The notes under the pieces are model-generated. The model did not search any database, had not been told where the DNA came from, and worked only from the letters and a program-made list of their open reading frames with translations. 64,000 bases of DNA from an uncultured Muribaculaceae bacterium (GTDB lineage Bacteria; Bacteroidota; Bacteroidia; Bacteroidales; Muribaculaceae), in the NCBI GenBank assembly GCA_910586975.1, contig CAJUKX010000001.1, positions 52,666 to 116,665 on the forward strand, written 5' to 3'. Position 1 is the first letter of the stretch; the number at the start of each line of letters is the position of its first letter. Positions 15,942 to 23,979 of the stretch are shown here, piece after piece. The position numbers and the translations under genes were made by a program.

Positions 15942-18671
15942 ATGAAAATTGTTTTATCGTCATTGCTTCTCGCAACAAGCCTGATTGCTTCGGCTCAAAG
16001 ACCGGAGCCGATGAAAGACGTTAATCAGGTCATTGACAATACACCCGACAGCATCAATATCGCCCGCACCGCACGTCCGGTGGCCGGTTCTACCCGCAAG
16101 GGCGACAATCCCGTGCTCTTCCTGGTTGGCAACTCAACCATGCGCACCGGCACTATGGGCAACGGTAACAACGGCCAGTGGGGCTGGGGCTACTTTATGG
16201 GTGAATACTTCGACCCCGAAAAGATTTCGGTTGAAAACCAGGCTCTCGGCGGCATGAGCAGCCGTACGTTCTACAACGTGCTGTGGCCCGATGTAATCAA
16301 GGGCGTAAAACCCGGCGACTGGGTGATCATCGAACTCGGCCATAACGACAACGGCCCATTTGACGAAGGCCGTGCCCGCGCCACAATCAAGGGCATTGGC
16401 AACGACTCGCTGCCCGTCGTAATCAAGGAAACCGGCAAGCACGAAACCGTATACACCTACGGCGAATACATGCGTCGCTACGTGCGCGAGGTTAAGGCCA
16501 AGGGCGGCAAACCCATCCTTATGTCGCTCACTCCCCGCAACGCTTGGGAAGACAAGGACAGCACTATCGTAACACGCGTGAACAAAACTTTCGGTCTTTG
16601 GGCCAAGCAGGTAGCTGAAGCCGAAGGCGTTCCTTTCATCGACCTTAACGACATCACAGCCACCAAGTTTGAACGTTTCGGCAAGGAGAAGGTGAAGACT
16701 ATGTTCTACATCGACCGTATACATACCTCGCAGTTCGGTGCCCGAGTAAATGCCGAATCGGCTGTAGAGGGCATACGCAACTATCCCGGTCTTGAACTCG
16801 CACAATATCTGCTCCCTGTAGTAGAGGACACCGAGACCGGCAAGACCCGCAAGCCCGGCCGCCCCGTACTCTTCACCATAGGCGACTCAACCGTGAAGAA
16901 CAAAGACAACGACCCCGACGGAATGTGGGGCTGGGGCAGCGTGATCAACGAGATGTTCGACACCACCAAAATTTCAGTTGAAAACCACGCCATGGCAGGC
17001 CGCAGTGCCCGTACATTCCTCGACGAAGGCCGTTGGGATAAGGTTTACAATGCCCTGCAGCCCGGCGACTACGTTATAATGCAGTTCGGCCACAACGACG
17101 GCGGCGACATCAACACCGGCAAAGCCCGCGGCGAACTCCACGGTTCAGGTGACGAAAGCAAGGTATTCCTCATGGAAAAAACCGGTAAATATCAGGTGGT
17201 ATACACCTTCGGCTGGTATATCCGCAAATTCATCATGGATGCCAAGGAAAAAGGCGCTATTCCAATCGTACTCAGCCACACTCCCCGCAACAAGTGGAAA
17301 GACGGCAAGATTGAGAGCAATGCAGCATCATACGGCCGCTGGAGCCGAGAAGCTGCCAAGCGCGGCGGCGCTTACTTCATCGACCTCAACAACATCACCG
17401 GTCAGAAGTACCAGCAGATGGGTCCCGACTCTGTGAAACCCTATTACAACAACGACCATACCCACTCTTCGCTCTTGGGTGCCCGCACCAATGCCGCTTC
17501 AATAGCCGAAGGTCTGCGCTACACCGCCTGCCCGCTCAAACAGTACCTCAAGCCCGTTGTCAAGGACACCGTGCTCAACAGCGCAGGTAAACCCTTCACC
17601 GTAAACTTCGATGTGCCCGACGGCAACTATAAAGTGACCGTTAAGCTCGGCAACAAGAAGCGTGCCGGCGAAACCACCGTACGCGCCGAGTCGCGCCGCG
17701 CATTCCTCAACCGCATCCCCACCAAGAAAGGCAAGTTTGAGGAATACTCATTCATTGTCAACAAGCGCAACCGCTGCATCACCCCCGGCGACTCAGTCAA
17801 AACAAAGCAACGCGAGGCAACCAAGCTCAACTGGGACGATCAGCTCACACTGGAATTCAACGGTCCCGCACCTGCAGTTGAAAGCGTAACCGTAGAGCCC
17901 GCCGCCGAGGATATAACCACAGTATTCCTGTGCGGCAACAGCACCGTTGTAGACCAGGACTATGAACCCTGGGCCAGCTGGGGTCAGATTATTCCCCAAT
18001 ACTTCGACAATAAGGTTGCCATTGCCAACTATGCCGAAAGCGGCGAGAGCGCCAACACTTTCATCGCTGCAAAGCGTCTTGAAAAAGCCCTCTCTCAGAT
18101 GAAAAAGGGCGACTATATGTTCATTGAATTCGGTCACAACGACCAGAAACAGAAGGGTCCCGGCAAGGGCGCATACTACTCGTTCGCTTCTTCGCTCAAG
18201 ACATTCGTCGACGAAATCCGCGCACGCGGCGGCAATCCCGTATTCGTCACTCCCACCTGCCGCCGCAGCTTTGATGAAAACGGCAAAATCCGTCAGACAC
18301 ACGAGGATTATCCCGATGCAATGCGCTGGGTGGCTGAGCGCGAGAACGTTCCAGTGATTGAGCTCAACCCCATGACCAAGACACTCTACGAGGCGCTTGG
18401 TGTGGAAAAGTCTAAAAAGGCATTCGTACACTACCCCGCCAACACCTTCCCCGGCCAGAAGAAAGCTCTTGCCGACAACACCCACTTCAACCCTTACGGA
18501 GCTACCCAGGTGGCTAAATGCGTGCTCACCGGCGTAAAGCAGGCTCTGCCCGAACTCGCCGCCCACATCGTAGGTCTTGAAGACTACAATCCCGCCAATC
18601 CCGATGATCCCGACACATTTGTATGGGACGCTTCGCTCAACACCGAAATCGAAAAACCCGACGGCAATTGA
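15942..18671 (+). CDS. Secreted protein with three SGNH/CE12 rhamnogalacturonan acetylesterase domains
   Basis: Protein of 909 residues with a signal peptide (MKIVLSSLLLATSLIASAQ). Three SGNH hydrolase domains are visible. Domain 1 (about 50-290): block I FLVGNSTM, block III ELGHNDNGP, block V DRIHTSQFGA. Domain 2 (about 305-525): FTIGDSTV, QFGHNDGGD, NDHTHSSLLGA. A beta-sandwich linker (about 530-645) follows. Domain 3 (about 650-890): FLCGNSTV, EFGHNDQKQ, DNTHFNPYGA. Each keeps the Ser, Gly, Asn and Asp-x-x-His residues, so all three look catalytic. Domains 1 and 3 have GNS instead of GDS. Rhamnogalacturonan acetylesterases remove acetyl groups that block lyases and GH28 enzymes. Domains 1 and 2 resemble each other most. 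Three tandem catalytic domains in one chain is unusual; one may act on a different acyl ester. Confidence 0.85.
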   Translation: MKIVLSSLLLATSLIASAQRPEPMKDVNQVIDNTPDSINIARTARPVAGSTRKGDNPVLFLVGNSTMRTGTMGNGNNGQWGWGYFMGEYFDPEKISVENQALGGMSSRTFYNVLWPDVIKGVKPGDWVIIELGHNDNGPFDEGRARATIKGIGNDSLPVVIKETGKHETVYTYGEYMRRYVREVKAKGGKPILMSLTPRNAWEDKDSTIVTRVNKTFGLWAKQVAEAEGVPFIDLNDITATKFERFGKEKVKTMFYIDRIHTSQFGARVNAESAVEGIRNYPGLELAQYLLPVVEDTETGKTRKPGRPVLFTIGDSTVKNKDNDPDGMWGWGSVINEMFDTTKISVENHAMAGRSARTFLDEGRWDKVYNALQPGDYVIMQFGHNDGGDINTGKARGELHGSGDESKVFLMEKTGKYQVVYTFGWYIRKFIMDAKEKGAIPIVLSHTPRNKWKDGKIESNAASYGRWSREAAKRGGAYFIDLNNITGQKYQQMGPDSVKPYYNNDHTHSSLLGARTNAASIAEGLRYTACPLKQYLKPVVKDTVLNSAGKPFTVNFDVPDGNYKVTVKLGNKKRAGETTVRAESRRAFLNRIPTKKGKFEEYSFIVNKRNRCITPGDSVKTKQREATKLNWDDQLTLEFNGPAPAVESVTVEPAAEDITTVFLCGNSTVVDQDYEPWASWGQIIPQYFDNKVAIANYAESGESANTFIAAKRLEKALSQMKKGDYMFIEFGHNDQKQKGPGKGAYYSFASSLKTFVDEIRARGGNPVFVTPTCRRSFDENGKIRQTHEDYPDAMRWVAERENVPVIELNPMTKTLYEALGVEKSKKAFVHYPANTFPGQKKALADNTHFNPYGATQVAKCVLTGVKQALPELAAHIVGLEDYNPANPDDPDTFVWDASLNTEIEKPDGN

Positions 18672-18720
18672 TTAGAGAGTGTTAAATAAAATCCAATCAT
18701 AAAAATCCTTAACCATAAAT

Positions 18721-20157
18721 ATGAAAACACTTAAGATTGCAAGCCTGGCTCTGGCATCAGCTTCATTGATGCTGTGCTCATGCGCCAAAACCGAAAACAC
18801 CGCCAATGCGGCCGAGGAGGAAATCAACGACACCAACACCCCGCTCCACGAACTTAAGCCCGACTACAAGACTCCGTACGGAGAACTGACCGTAGAACAG
18901 GTGCAGAAAGACATGGACCGCGTGTTCCACTACATTGACTCTGTGACCCCGGCCAAAGTACTCGATGCCGACGGCAACGAAATAACCGACCTTGCCAACC
19001 TGCCCTCAGGAGCCAAGCTCAATCCCGGTACATTCCGCCTTACCAGCTATGAATGGGGTGTGACATATCAGGCTCTTCTCGATGCTGCCGAAATCCTCAA
19101 CGATCCCAAGTACAAAGACTACGTAACAACCCGTTTCAAACTTCTCAACGACGCTACCCCCGGCTTCCTCGCCCTTAAAGAAAAAGGCGAGACCGACCGC
19201 CAGATGCGTCAGGTGATCACCCCCGCCAACCTCGACGATGCCGGCGCCATGGGCGCAGCTGCAATGGCTGCTCAGATGGCCGACTCTACCCTGCAGCTCT
19301 CTGAGATGATCGAACGCTATTACAACATCCTCGAGAACAACAGCTCGCGCCTGCCCGACGGTATGCTCGTGCGCCAACGTCCGCTGCACAACGCCGTATG
19401 GCTCGACGACATGTTCATGGCCGTTCCCACAATGGCTATCCGCGGCAAGTATGCCAACGACCCCAAGGCTATTGAAGATGCAGCCAAGCTCACCACCCAG
19501 TTCATCGACCGCATGTGGGTACCCGAGAAGAAGCTCTTCCGCCACGGCTATGTTGAAGGACTCGAACAGGAGCCTACCTTCCACTGGGCACGTGCCAATG
19601 GTTGGGCTATCCTCACCATGTGCCGCATCCTTGATGTGCTTCCCCAGAGCAGCCCTTACTACAAACGCATCCTCACCACTCTTCAGGATCATATCAAGGG
19701 CCTTACCGACCTGCAAAGCGCCGACGGTTTCTGGCATCAGCTTCTCGACCGCAACGACTCTTACCTCGAAACCTCAGCTACCGCAATCTATGCCTACTGC
19801 ATAGCACACGCCATCAACCAGGGATGGGTGACTCCCGAAACCTATGGTCCAGTAGCACACCTGGCATGGGAAGCCGTTGCCACACAGATCAACGACAAGG
19901 GCGAGGTTGAAGGCACTTGCGTAGGTACCGGTATGGGCTTCGACCCCGCATTCTACTATTATCGCCCTGTAAGCAGCAAGGCAGCCCACGGTTATGGTCC
20001 CACTCTCTGGGCCGGTGCCGAAATGATCAAGCTCATCAAGAATTTCTATCCCACATACAACGATGCCGCTATCCACTACTACACAGTAGATCCCGAGGCC
20101 AAGACCACAATCTTCACCATCGACGAAAACGGCAAAGCCAGCGAAGTTCTTCACTAA
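18721..20157 (+). CDS. GH105 unsaturated rhamnogalacturonyl hydrolase, lipoprotein
   Basis: Protein of 478 residues that hydrolyses the unsaturated galacturonyl residue from RG-I lyase products (YteR/RhiN family). The signal is lipoprotein-like (MKTLKIASLALASASLMLCSC), so it is probably tethered to a membrane. The (alpha/alpha)6 barrel carries NAVWLDDMFMAVP with the catalytic Asp pair position 229-230, the substrate motif HWARANGWAI, and GTCVGTGMGFDPAFYYYRP near the end. It follows the esterase gene by 49 bp in the same direction. The charged stretch 28-60 is likely a flexible linker after the lipid anchor. Confidence 0.9.
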   Translation: MKTLKIASLALASASLMLCSCAKTENTANAAEEEINDTNTPLHELKPDYKTPYGELTVEQVQKDMDRVFHYIDSVTPAKVLDADGNEITDLANLPSGAKLNPGTFRLTSYEWGVTYQALLDAAEILNDPKYKDYVTTRFKLLNDATPGFLALKEKGETDRQMRQVITPANLDDAGAMGAAAMAAQMADSTLQLSEMIERYYNILENNSSRLPDGMLVRQRPLHNAVWLDDMFMAVPTMAIRGKYANDPKAIEDAAKLTTQFIDRMWVPEKKLFRHGYVEGLEQEPTFHWARANGWAILTMCRILDVLPQSSPYYKRILTTLQDHIKGLTDLQSADGFWHQLLDRNDSYLETSATAIYAYCIAHAINQGWVTPETYGPVAHLAWEAVATQINDKGEVEGTCVGTGMGFDPAFYYYRPVSSKAAHGYGPTLWAGAEMIKLIKNFYPTYNDAAIHYYTVDPEAKTTIFTIDENGKASEVLH

Positions 20158-20175
20158 TTCACAGATCTGATTAAC

Positions 20176-20209
20176 CATAGGGGCGCCGACTATGCAGAGC
20201 GTCCCTATG
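20176..20209 (+). terminator. Hairpin between GH105 and the GH28 fusion gene
   Basis: CATAGGGGCG pairs with CGTCCCTATG (one G-U) over a 14-nt loop, followed by ATATTTTTATA. It lies 17 bp upstream of the next ATG, so it could be an attenuator or an intercistronic processing hairpin as well as a terminator. Confidence 0.5.
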
Positions 20210-20225
20210 ATATTTTTATAGAACT

Positions 20226-23200
20226 ATGAAAAAACTTATATTACTACCGCTTCTCGCATTTGGATTATCGGCAACAGCCGGCGAGACGGTTAACCTGACA
20301 TTGAAAATCGACAATCCTCTCGGCATCTCACGAAAGGATTATCCTGTGGTGCTTGATCTGGCATCGCACACTCATCTCGACATAAAAAGTGCCACCGTAT
20401 CGTGCGACGGCAAACAACTGCCCTGGCAGCTCGACGACATAAACGGTGACGACAAGGCCGACCAACTGGCCTTCGTGGCTGATATTCCCGCCAAGGGAAC
20501 TTCAACCCTCAGCATATCGCTGAGCGAAACAAGCACTGCTGCCAAGGATTTTGAACCCAAGACCCGCGCCTACATAAAACTGCGCGACGAGAAAGAGAAG
20601 CATCCCGAGATAGTATCAATCACATTCCCGGGCGATGCCAATCTGCTCGACATGTACAACAGCATCTATGGCCACGGAGCCGTAATGGAAACAGCTCCCG
20701 TAGCACTGCGCATATATATGGACAACCGTCAGAGCGTTGACATCTACAGCAAGACAACCCCTCAGCTCGAACTCGATGTAACCGGCTTCTATACCACCCG
20801 CGACCAGTTGGCCCAAGGCTATGGCTGCGACATACTTTGGGCCGGAAAATCGGTGGGAGCAGGCTCATTCAGAGGGTATCAGAACTCCACTCCCTGCTAC
20901 ATCGACACCGTGAGCACCCGCACCCAGACCGTAATCACCTCAGGCCCTGTGCGCTCTATTGTAGAAGTAGTTGACAAAGGCTGGATCTACAACGGCCATC
21001 CCGTAGATATGGTACAGCGCTACACCATGTGGGCCGGCCACAGAGATGTTGAGGTAAGTGTGAACCTCAAAGGCTACAAAGCCGGCGATGTATTCTGCAC
21101 CGGTGTTCAGAAGCTCGAAAATGACAATGTAGGATTCGTAAATCCCGACGGCTTGGCCGGTTCATGGGGTAACAATGTGCCCGACAAAGGCGCTCCCGAC
21201 CTGGTGGAGGGCGTAGGCCTCGGTCTTATTGCCGACAAAGCCAACCTCAGCTCTGTGCGCGAGGATGAATTCAATTACCTCACAATGCTGCACCCCGACG
21301 CGCAAGGCAACATCAATTACCACATTGCATTCTGCGGCGCACGCGAAAAAGGCGGTTTCAACAGCTCTGAAAAGTGGTTTGACTTCCTCAAGACATGGAA
21401 ACAGGAAACCGACGCCCCCTGCACCATAACCGTCACCTCTAAAGAAATACTTGCAAGTGCCCCTTTTGAGTTGGCTCCCGTCAGGGAGCCAATCTTTCCG
21501 GCACGCGATTTCGTGATTACCGATTTCGGTGCCAAACCCGGTGATTCAAAAGCAAATACCAAGGCATTTTCCAAGGCAATAAAAGCCTGTAACAAAGCCG
21601 GTGGCGGACGCGTGGTTGTCCCTGCCGGCGAATGGATCTCCGGGCCTATTCATCTCAAGAGCAACGTCAATCTGTATCTGGCCAAAGATGCCGTGGTACG
21701 CTTTACCGACAATCCTGCCGACTATCTGCCGGCGGTAATGACATCGTGGGAGGGTATGGAATGTTACAATTATTCGCCGCTCGTATACGCCTTTGAATGC
21801 GAGAACGTGGCTATCACCGGTCCCGGTACTCTGGCTCCCAAAATGGATTTGTGGCGCACGTGGTTCAAGCGTCCGCAGCCTCATCTCGATGCTCTTAAGG
21901 AGCTGTACACCATGGCTTCAACCGATGTCCCGGTGAAAAAGCGTCAGATGGCCAAGGGCGACAACAATCTGCGCCCGCACCTCATCCATTTCAACCGCTG
22001 CAAAAACGTGCTTCTCGATAATTTCGCTATTCGCGAGAGCCCGTTCTGGACCATACACCTGTATCTGTGCAACAATGCAATAGCCCGCAATCTCGATGTG
22101 AGAGCTCACGGTCACAACAACGACGGCATTGACCTTGAAATGACCCGCAATGTACTCGTTGAAAACTGCACCTTCGACCAGGGCGATGATGCGGTAGTGA
22201 TAAAAAGCGGCCGCAACCGCGATGCCTGGCGTCTGAACACCCCCACCGAGAATGTGGTCGTGCGCGACTGCAATGTTCTGGCCGGCCACGTACTTTTGGG
22301 CATCGGCAGCGAAATCTCCGGCGGCATACGCAATGTGTACATGACCAACTGCCACGCTCCCAACAAGGTAATGCGCATGTTCTACGTGAAGACCAACCAC
22401 CGCCGCGGTGCATTCGTCGAAAACATATATATGGACAACTGCACAGCCGGTCATGCCGACCGTGTGATGGAAATAGACCCCGAAGTACTCTACCAGTGGA
22501 AAGACCTCGTGCCTACATACGAACGCAGCCTGACACGCATCGACGGTCTGCACATGAAAGACTGCCGCGTGCGCTCGGCCAAGGCCATCTACGAACTCGA
22601 CGGCTGCGCAGAACTCCCTGCCCGCAACGTGAGCATGAAAAATGTGGCCGTGGACTACGTGAGCGGATTCATCGGCAAGGTTGAGAACGTTGAGAACGTG
22701 ACTATAGAGAATGTTACCCCGGCCGATACAATCACAGTCTTCATGATAGGAGACTCTACAATGGCCAACAAACCTCTCGACAAAGAAAATCAGGAACGCG
22801 GCTGGGGACAGCTTCTGCCCACCCATCTGCAGGGCGCTGTCAAAGTAGACAACCATGCCGTTAACGGCCGCAGCTCGCTCAGTTTCATCAACGAAGGCCG
22901 CTGGGACAAGGTTCTGTCTAAAATCAAGGCCGGCGACTACCTGATAATACAGTTCGGTCATAACGACGAAAAGAAGAACCGTCCCGACCGCTATACCGAA
23001 CCCGGCGGCAGTTTCGATGCAAACCTTCGCCGCTTTGTCACCGAAGCCCGTGCCAAGGGTGCCACACCTGTATTGATGAACTCAATCGTGCGCCGCAATT
23101 TCCCGGCCGATGCCGAGGGTTACGAAAAAGACGGCTACGATTATATGAAATACGATAACGAAGGCCCCATACTGGTCGACACCCACGGAGCATACCTCGA

Positions 23201-23465
23201 CTCGCCCCGCAATGTTGCTGTAGAGACAGGCACCAAGTTTATAGACCTCAATGCCATAACACATCAGCTGGTACAGGACGCCGGAACACTGGCATCGCGC
23301 GACTTCTTCATGTGGATTCCCGCAGGAAAGTATGAATTTTGCCCCGAAGGCAAAACCGACAATACTCACCTCAACATCCACGGTGCAACAGTAGTATCGC
23401 GTCTGGCAGCCACAGCCCTGGCCCAAACCCTCCCCGACCTCGCCCCTTACATCAAGGCCGAGTAA
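20226..23465 (+). CDS. DUF4861-GH28-CE12 fusion acting on rhamnogalacturonan
   Basis: Secreted protein of 1079 residues (signal MKKLILLPLLAFGLSATAG) with three regions. Residues about 20-400 look like DUF4861 (VNLTLKIDNPLGISRKDYPV, then DDINGDDKADQLAFVADIP), a domain of unknown function often found near polysaccharide enzymes. Residues about 424-830 are a GH28 beta-helix: DFGAKPGDSKANTKAF, HNNDGIDLEMTRN, FDQGDDAVVIKSGRN, then VLLGIGSEISGGIRNVY. The Asp residues of NNDG and GDD are the expected catalytic ones; the usual GHG block reads GHVLLGIGSE. Residues about 835-1070 are a CE12 esterase: MIGDSTM, NHAVNGRSSLSF, QFGHNDEKKN, DNTHLNIHGA. One chain would thus deacetylate and hydrolyse RG-I. The exact GH28 substrate (RG hydrolase or polygalacturonase) is not decided. 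Terminators follow. Confidence 0.87.
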   Translation: MKKLILLPLLAFGLSATAGETVNLTLKIDNPLGISRKDYPVVLDLASHTHLDIKSATVSCDGKQLPWQLDDINGDDKADQLAFVADIPAKGTSTLSISLSETSTAAKDFEPKTRAYIKLRDEKEKHPEIVSITFPGDANLLDMYNSIYGHGAVMETAPVALRIYMDNRQSVDIYSKTTPQLELDVTGFYTTRDQLAQGYGCDILWAGKSVGAGSFRGYQNSTPCYIDTVSTRTQTVITSGPVRSIVEVVDKGWIYNGHPVDMVQRYTMWAGHRDVEVSVNLKGYKAGDVFCTGVQKLENDNVGFVNPDGLAGSWGNNVPDKGAPDLVEGVGLGLIADKANLSSVREDEFNYLTMLHPDAQGNINYHIAFCGAREKGGFNSSEKWFDFLKTWKQETDAPCTITVTSKEILASAPFELAPVREPIFPARDFVITDFGAKPGDSKANTKAFSKAIKACNKAGGGRVVVPAGEWISGPIHLKSNVNLYLAKDAVVRFTDNPADYLPAVMTSWEGMECYNYSPLVYAFECENVAITGPGTLAPKMDLWRTWFKRPQPHLDALKELYTMASTDVPVKKRQMAKGDNNLRPHLIHFNRCKNVLLDNFAIRESPFWTIHLYLCNNAIARNLDVRAHGHNNDGIDLEMTRNVLVENCTFDQGDDAVVIKSGRNRDAWRLNTPTENVVVRDCNVLAGHVLLGIGSEISGGIRNVYMTNCHAPNKVMRMFYVKTNHRRGAFVENIYMDNCTAGHADRVMEIDPEVLYQWKDLVPTYERSLTRIDGLHMKDCRVRSAKAIYELDGCAELPARNVSMKNVAVDYVSGFIGKVENVENVTIENVTPADTITVFMIGDSTMANKPLDKENQERGWGQLLPTHLQGAVKVDNHAVNGRSSLSFINEGRWDKVLSKIKAGDYLIIQFGHNDEKKNRPDRYTEPGGSFDANLRRFVTEARAKGATPVLMNSIVRRNFPADAEGYEKDGYDYMKYDNEGPILVDTHGAYLDSPRNVAVETGTKFIDLNAITHQLVQDAGTLASRDFFMWIPAGKYEFCPEGKTDNTHLNIHGATVVSRLAATALAQTLPDLAPYIKAE

Positions 23466-23480
23466 GCAACATCAGATGAT

Positions 23481-23516
23481 AACAGGCAGGCTGCGCCGAA
23501 TGGTGCAGCCTGTTTT
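23481..23516 (+). terminator. Terminator at the end of the RG-I cluster
   Basis: AGGCTGCGCC and GGTGCAGCCT form a stem with one G-U pair and a 3-4-nt loop, followed by GTTTTG, 23 bp after the stop of the DUF4861-GH28-CE12 gene. Confidence 0.65.
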
Positions 23517-23521
23517 GTATC

Positions 23522-23576
23522 AAAAAGTGCGGAAAAAGTGCGGTTTTTGATTTTCCGCACTTTTTCCGCACTTTTT
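23522..23576. terminator. Perfect 22-bp inverted repeat, probable second bidirectional terminator
   Basis: The left arm 23522-23543 and right arm 23555-23576 are exact reverse complements (22 bp), with an 11-nt T-rich loop. Each arm contains two copies of AAAAAGTGCGG. A T-run follows on the plus strand and the left arm gives T's on the minus strand, so it could stop transcripts from both sides. The internal direct repeat is unusual for a plain terminator. Confidence 0.55.
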
Positions 23577-23646
23577 TATTTGCATTTGGGGGTGTTGGTG
23601 TAGTATCTTTACAAATTTTGCCTTATCGGTTTTCTGGTTTTAATAT

Positions 23647-23912
23647 GACATCCGACTTAGGATGTCTGCAAATACCGTAACCGCGGTATGCACGACCTCA
23701 GGGAGGGCATGCCCGGACAGAGCCGCCCCACACACGGGCATCCGCAGGATGCGGTATAAGAGTACGGGTACATATAAGGCAACGCAGTGGCCTATGCCGC
23801 ATCCTCCGGATGCCATCTGTGTATGTATACTTACCCGGCATGCCCTCGCTACGGCTACACCTACGCTCGTGCATACCGGGTTACGGTGTGGCAGACATCC
23901 TTGGCGGATGTC
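23647..23912. repeat. Palindromic repeat mosaic, locus B (REP/BIME-like)
   Basis: This block between convergent genes is a near mirror image: unit b (GACATCCG...GGATGTC, 23647-23666), unit c (CCGCGGTATGCACGACC...CATGCCCGG, 23681-23716), unit a (GGCATCCGCAGGATGCGG, 23737-23754), then inverted a (23796-23814), inverted c with an extra 12-bp or so (23833-23881) and inverted b (23894-23912). The order b-c-a/a'-c'-b' makes a long imperfect inverted repeat of about 266 bp. The same units occur at loci A and C. No gene is seen here. Confidence 0.8.
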
Positions 23913-23979
23913 ATATTCCTGATTACAGGGACTTTGCGGCGCATCTGCTGACATTTCCCATTTACCGCAATCCGGAATT

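Noticed and set aside
18672..18720. Second MITE end (GAGAGTGTTAAATAAAATCC)
   Set aside because: Only partial similarity to the MITE end, with no partner or target duplication.
21918..22961. 347-codon open frame antisense to the GH28 fusion gene
   Set aside because: A product of high-G+C codon bias; the sense protein has catalytic motifs throughout.
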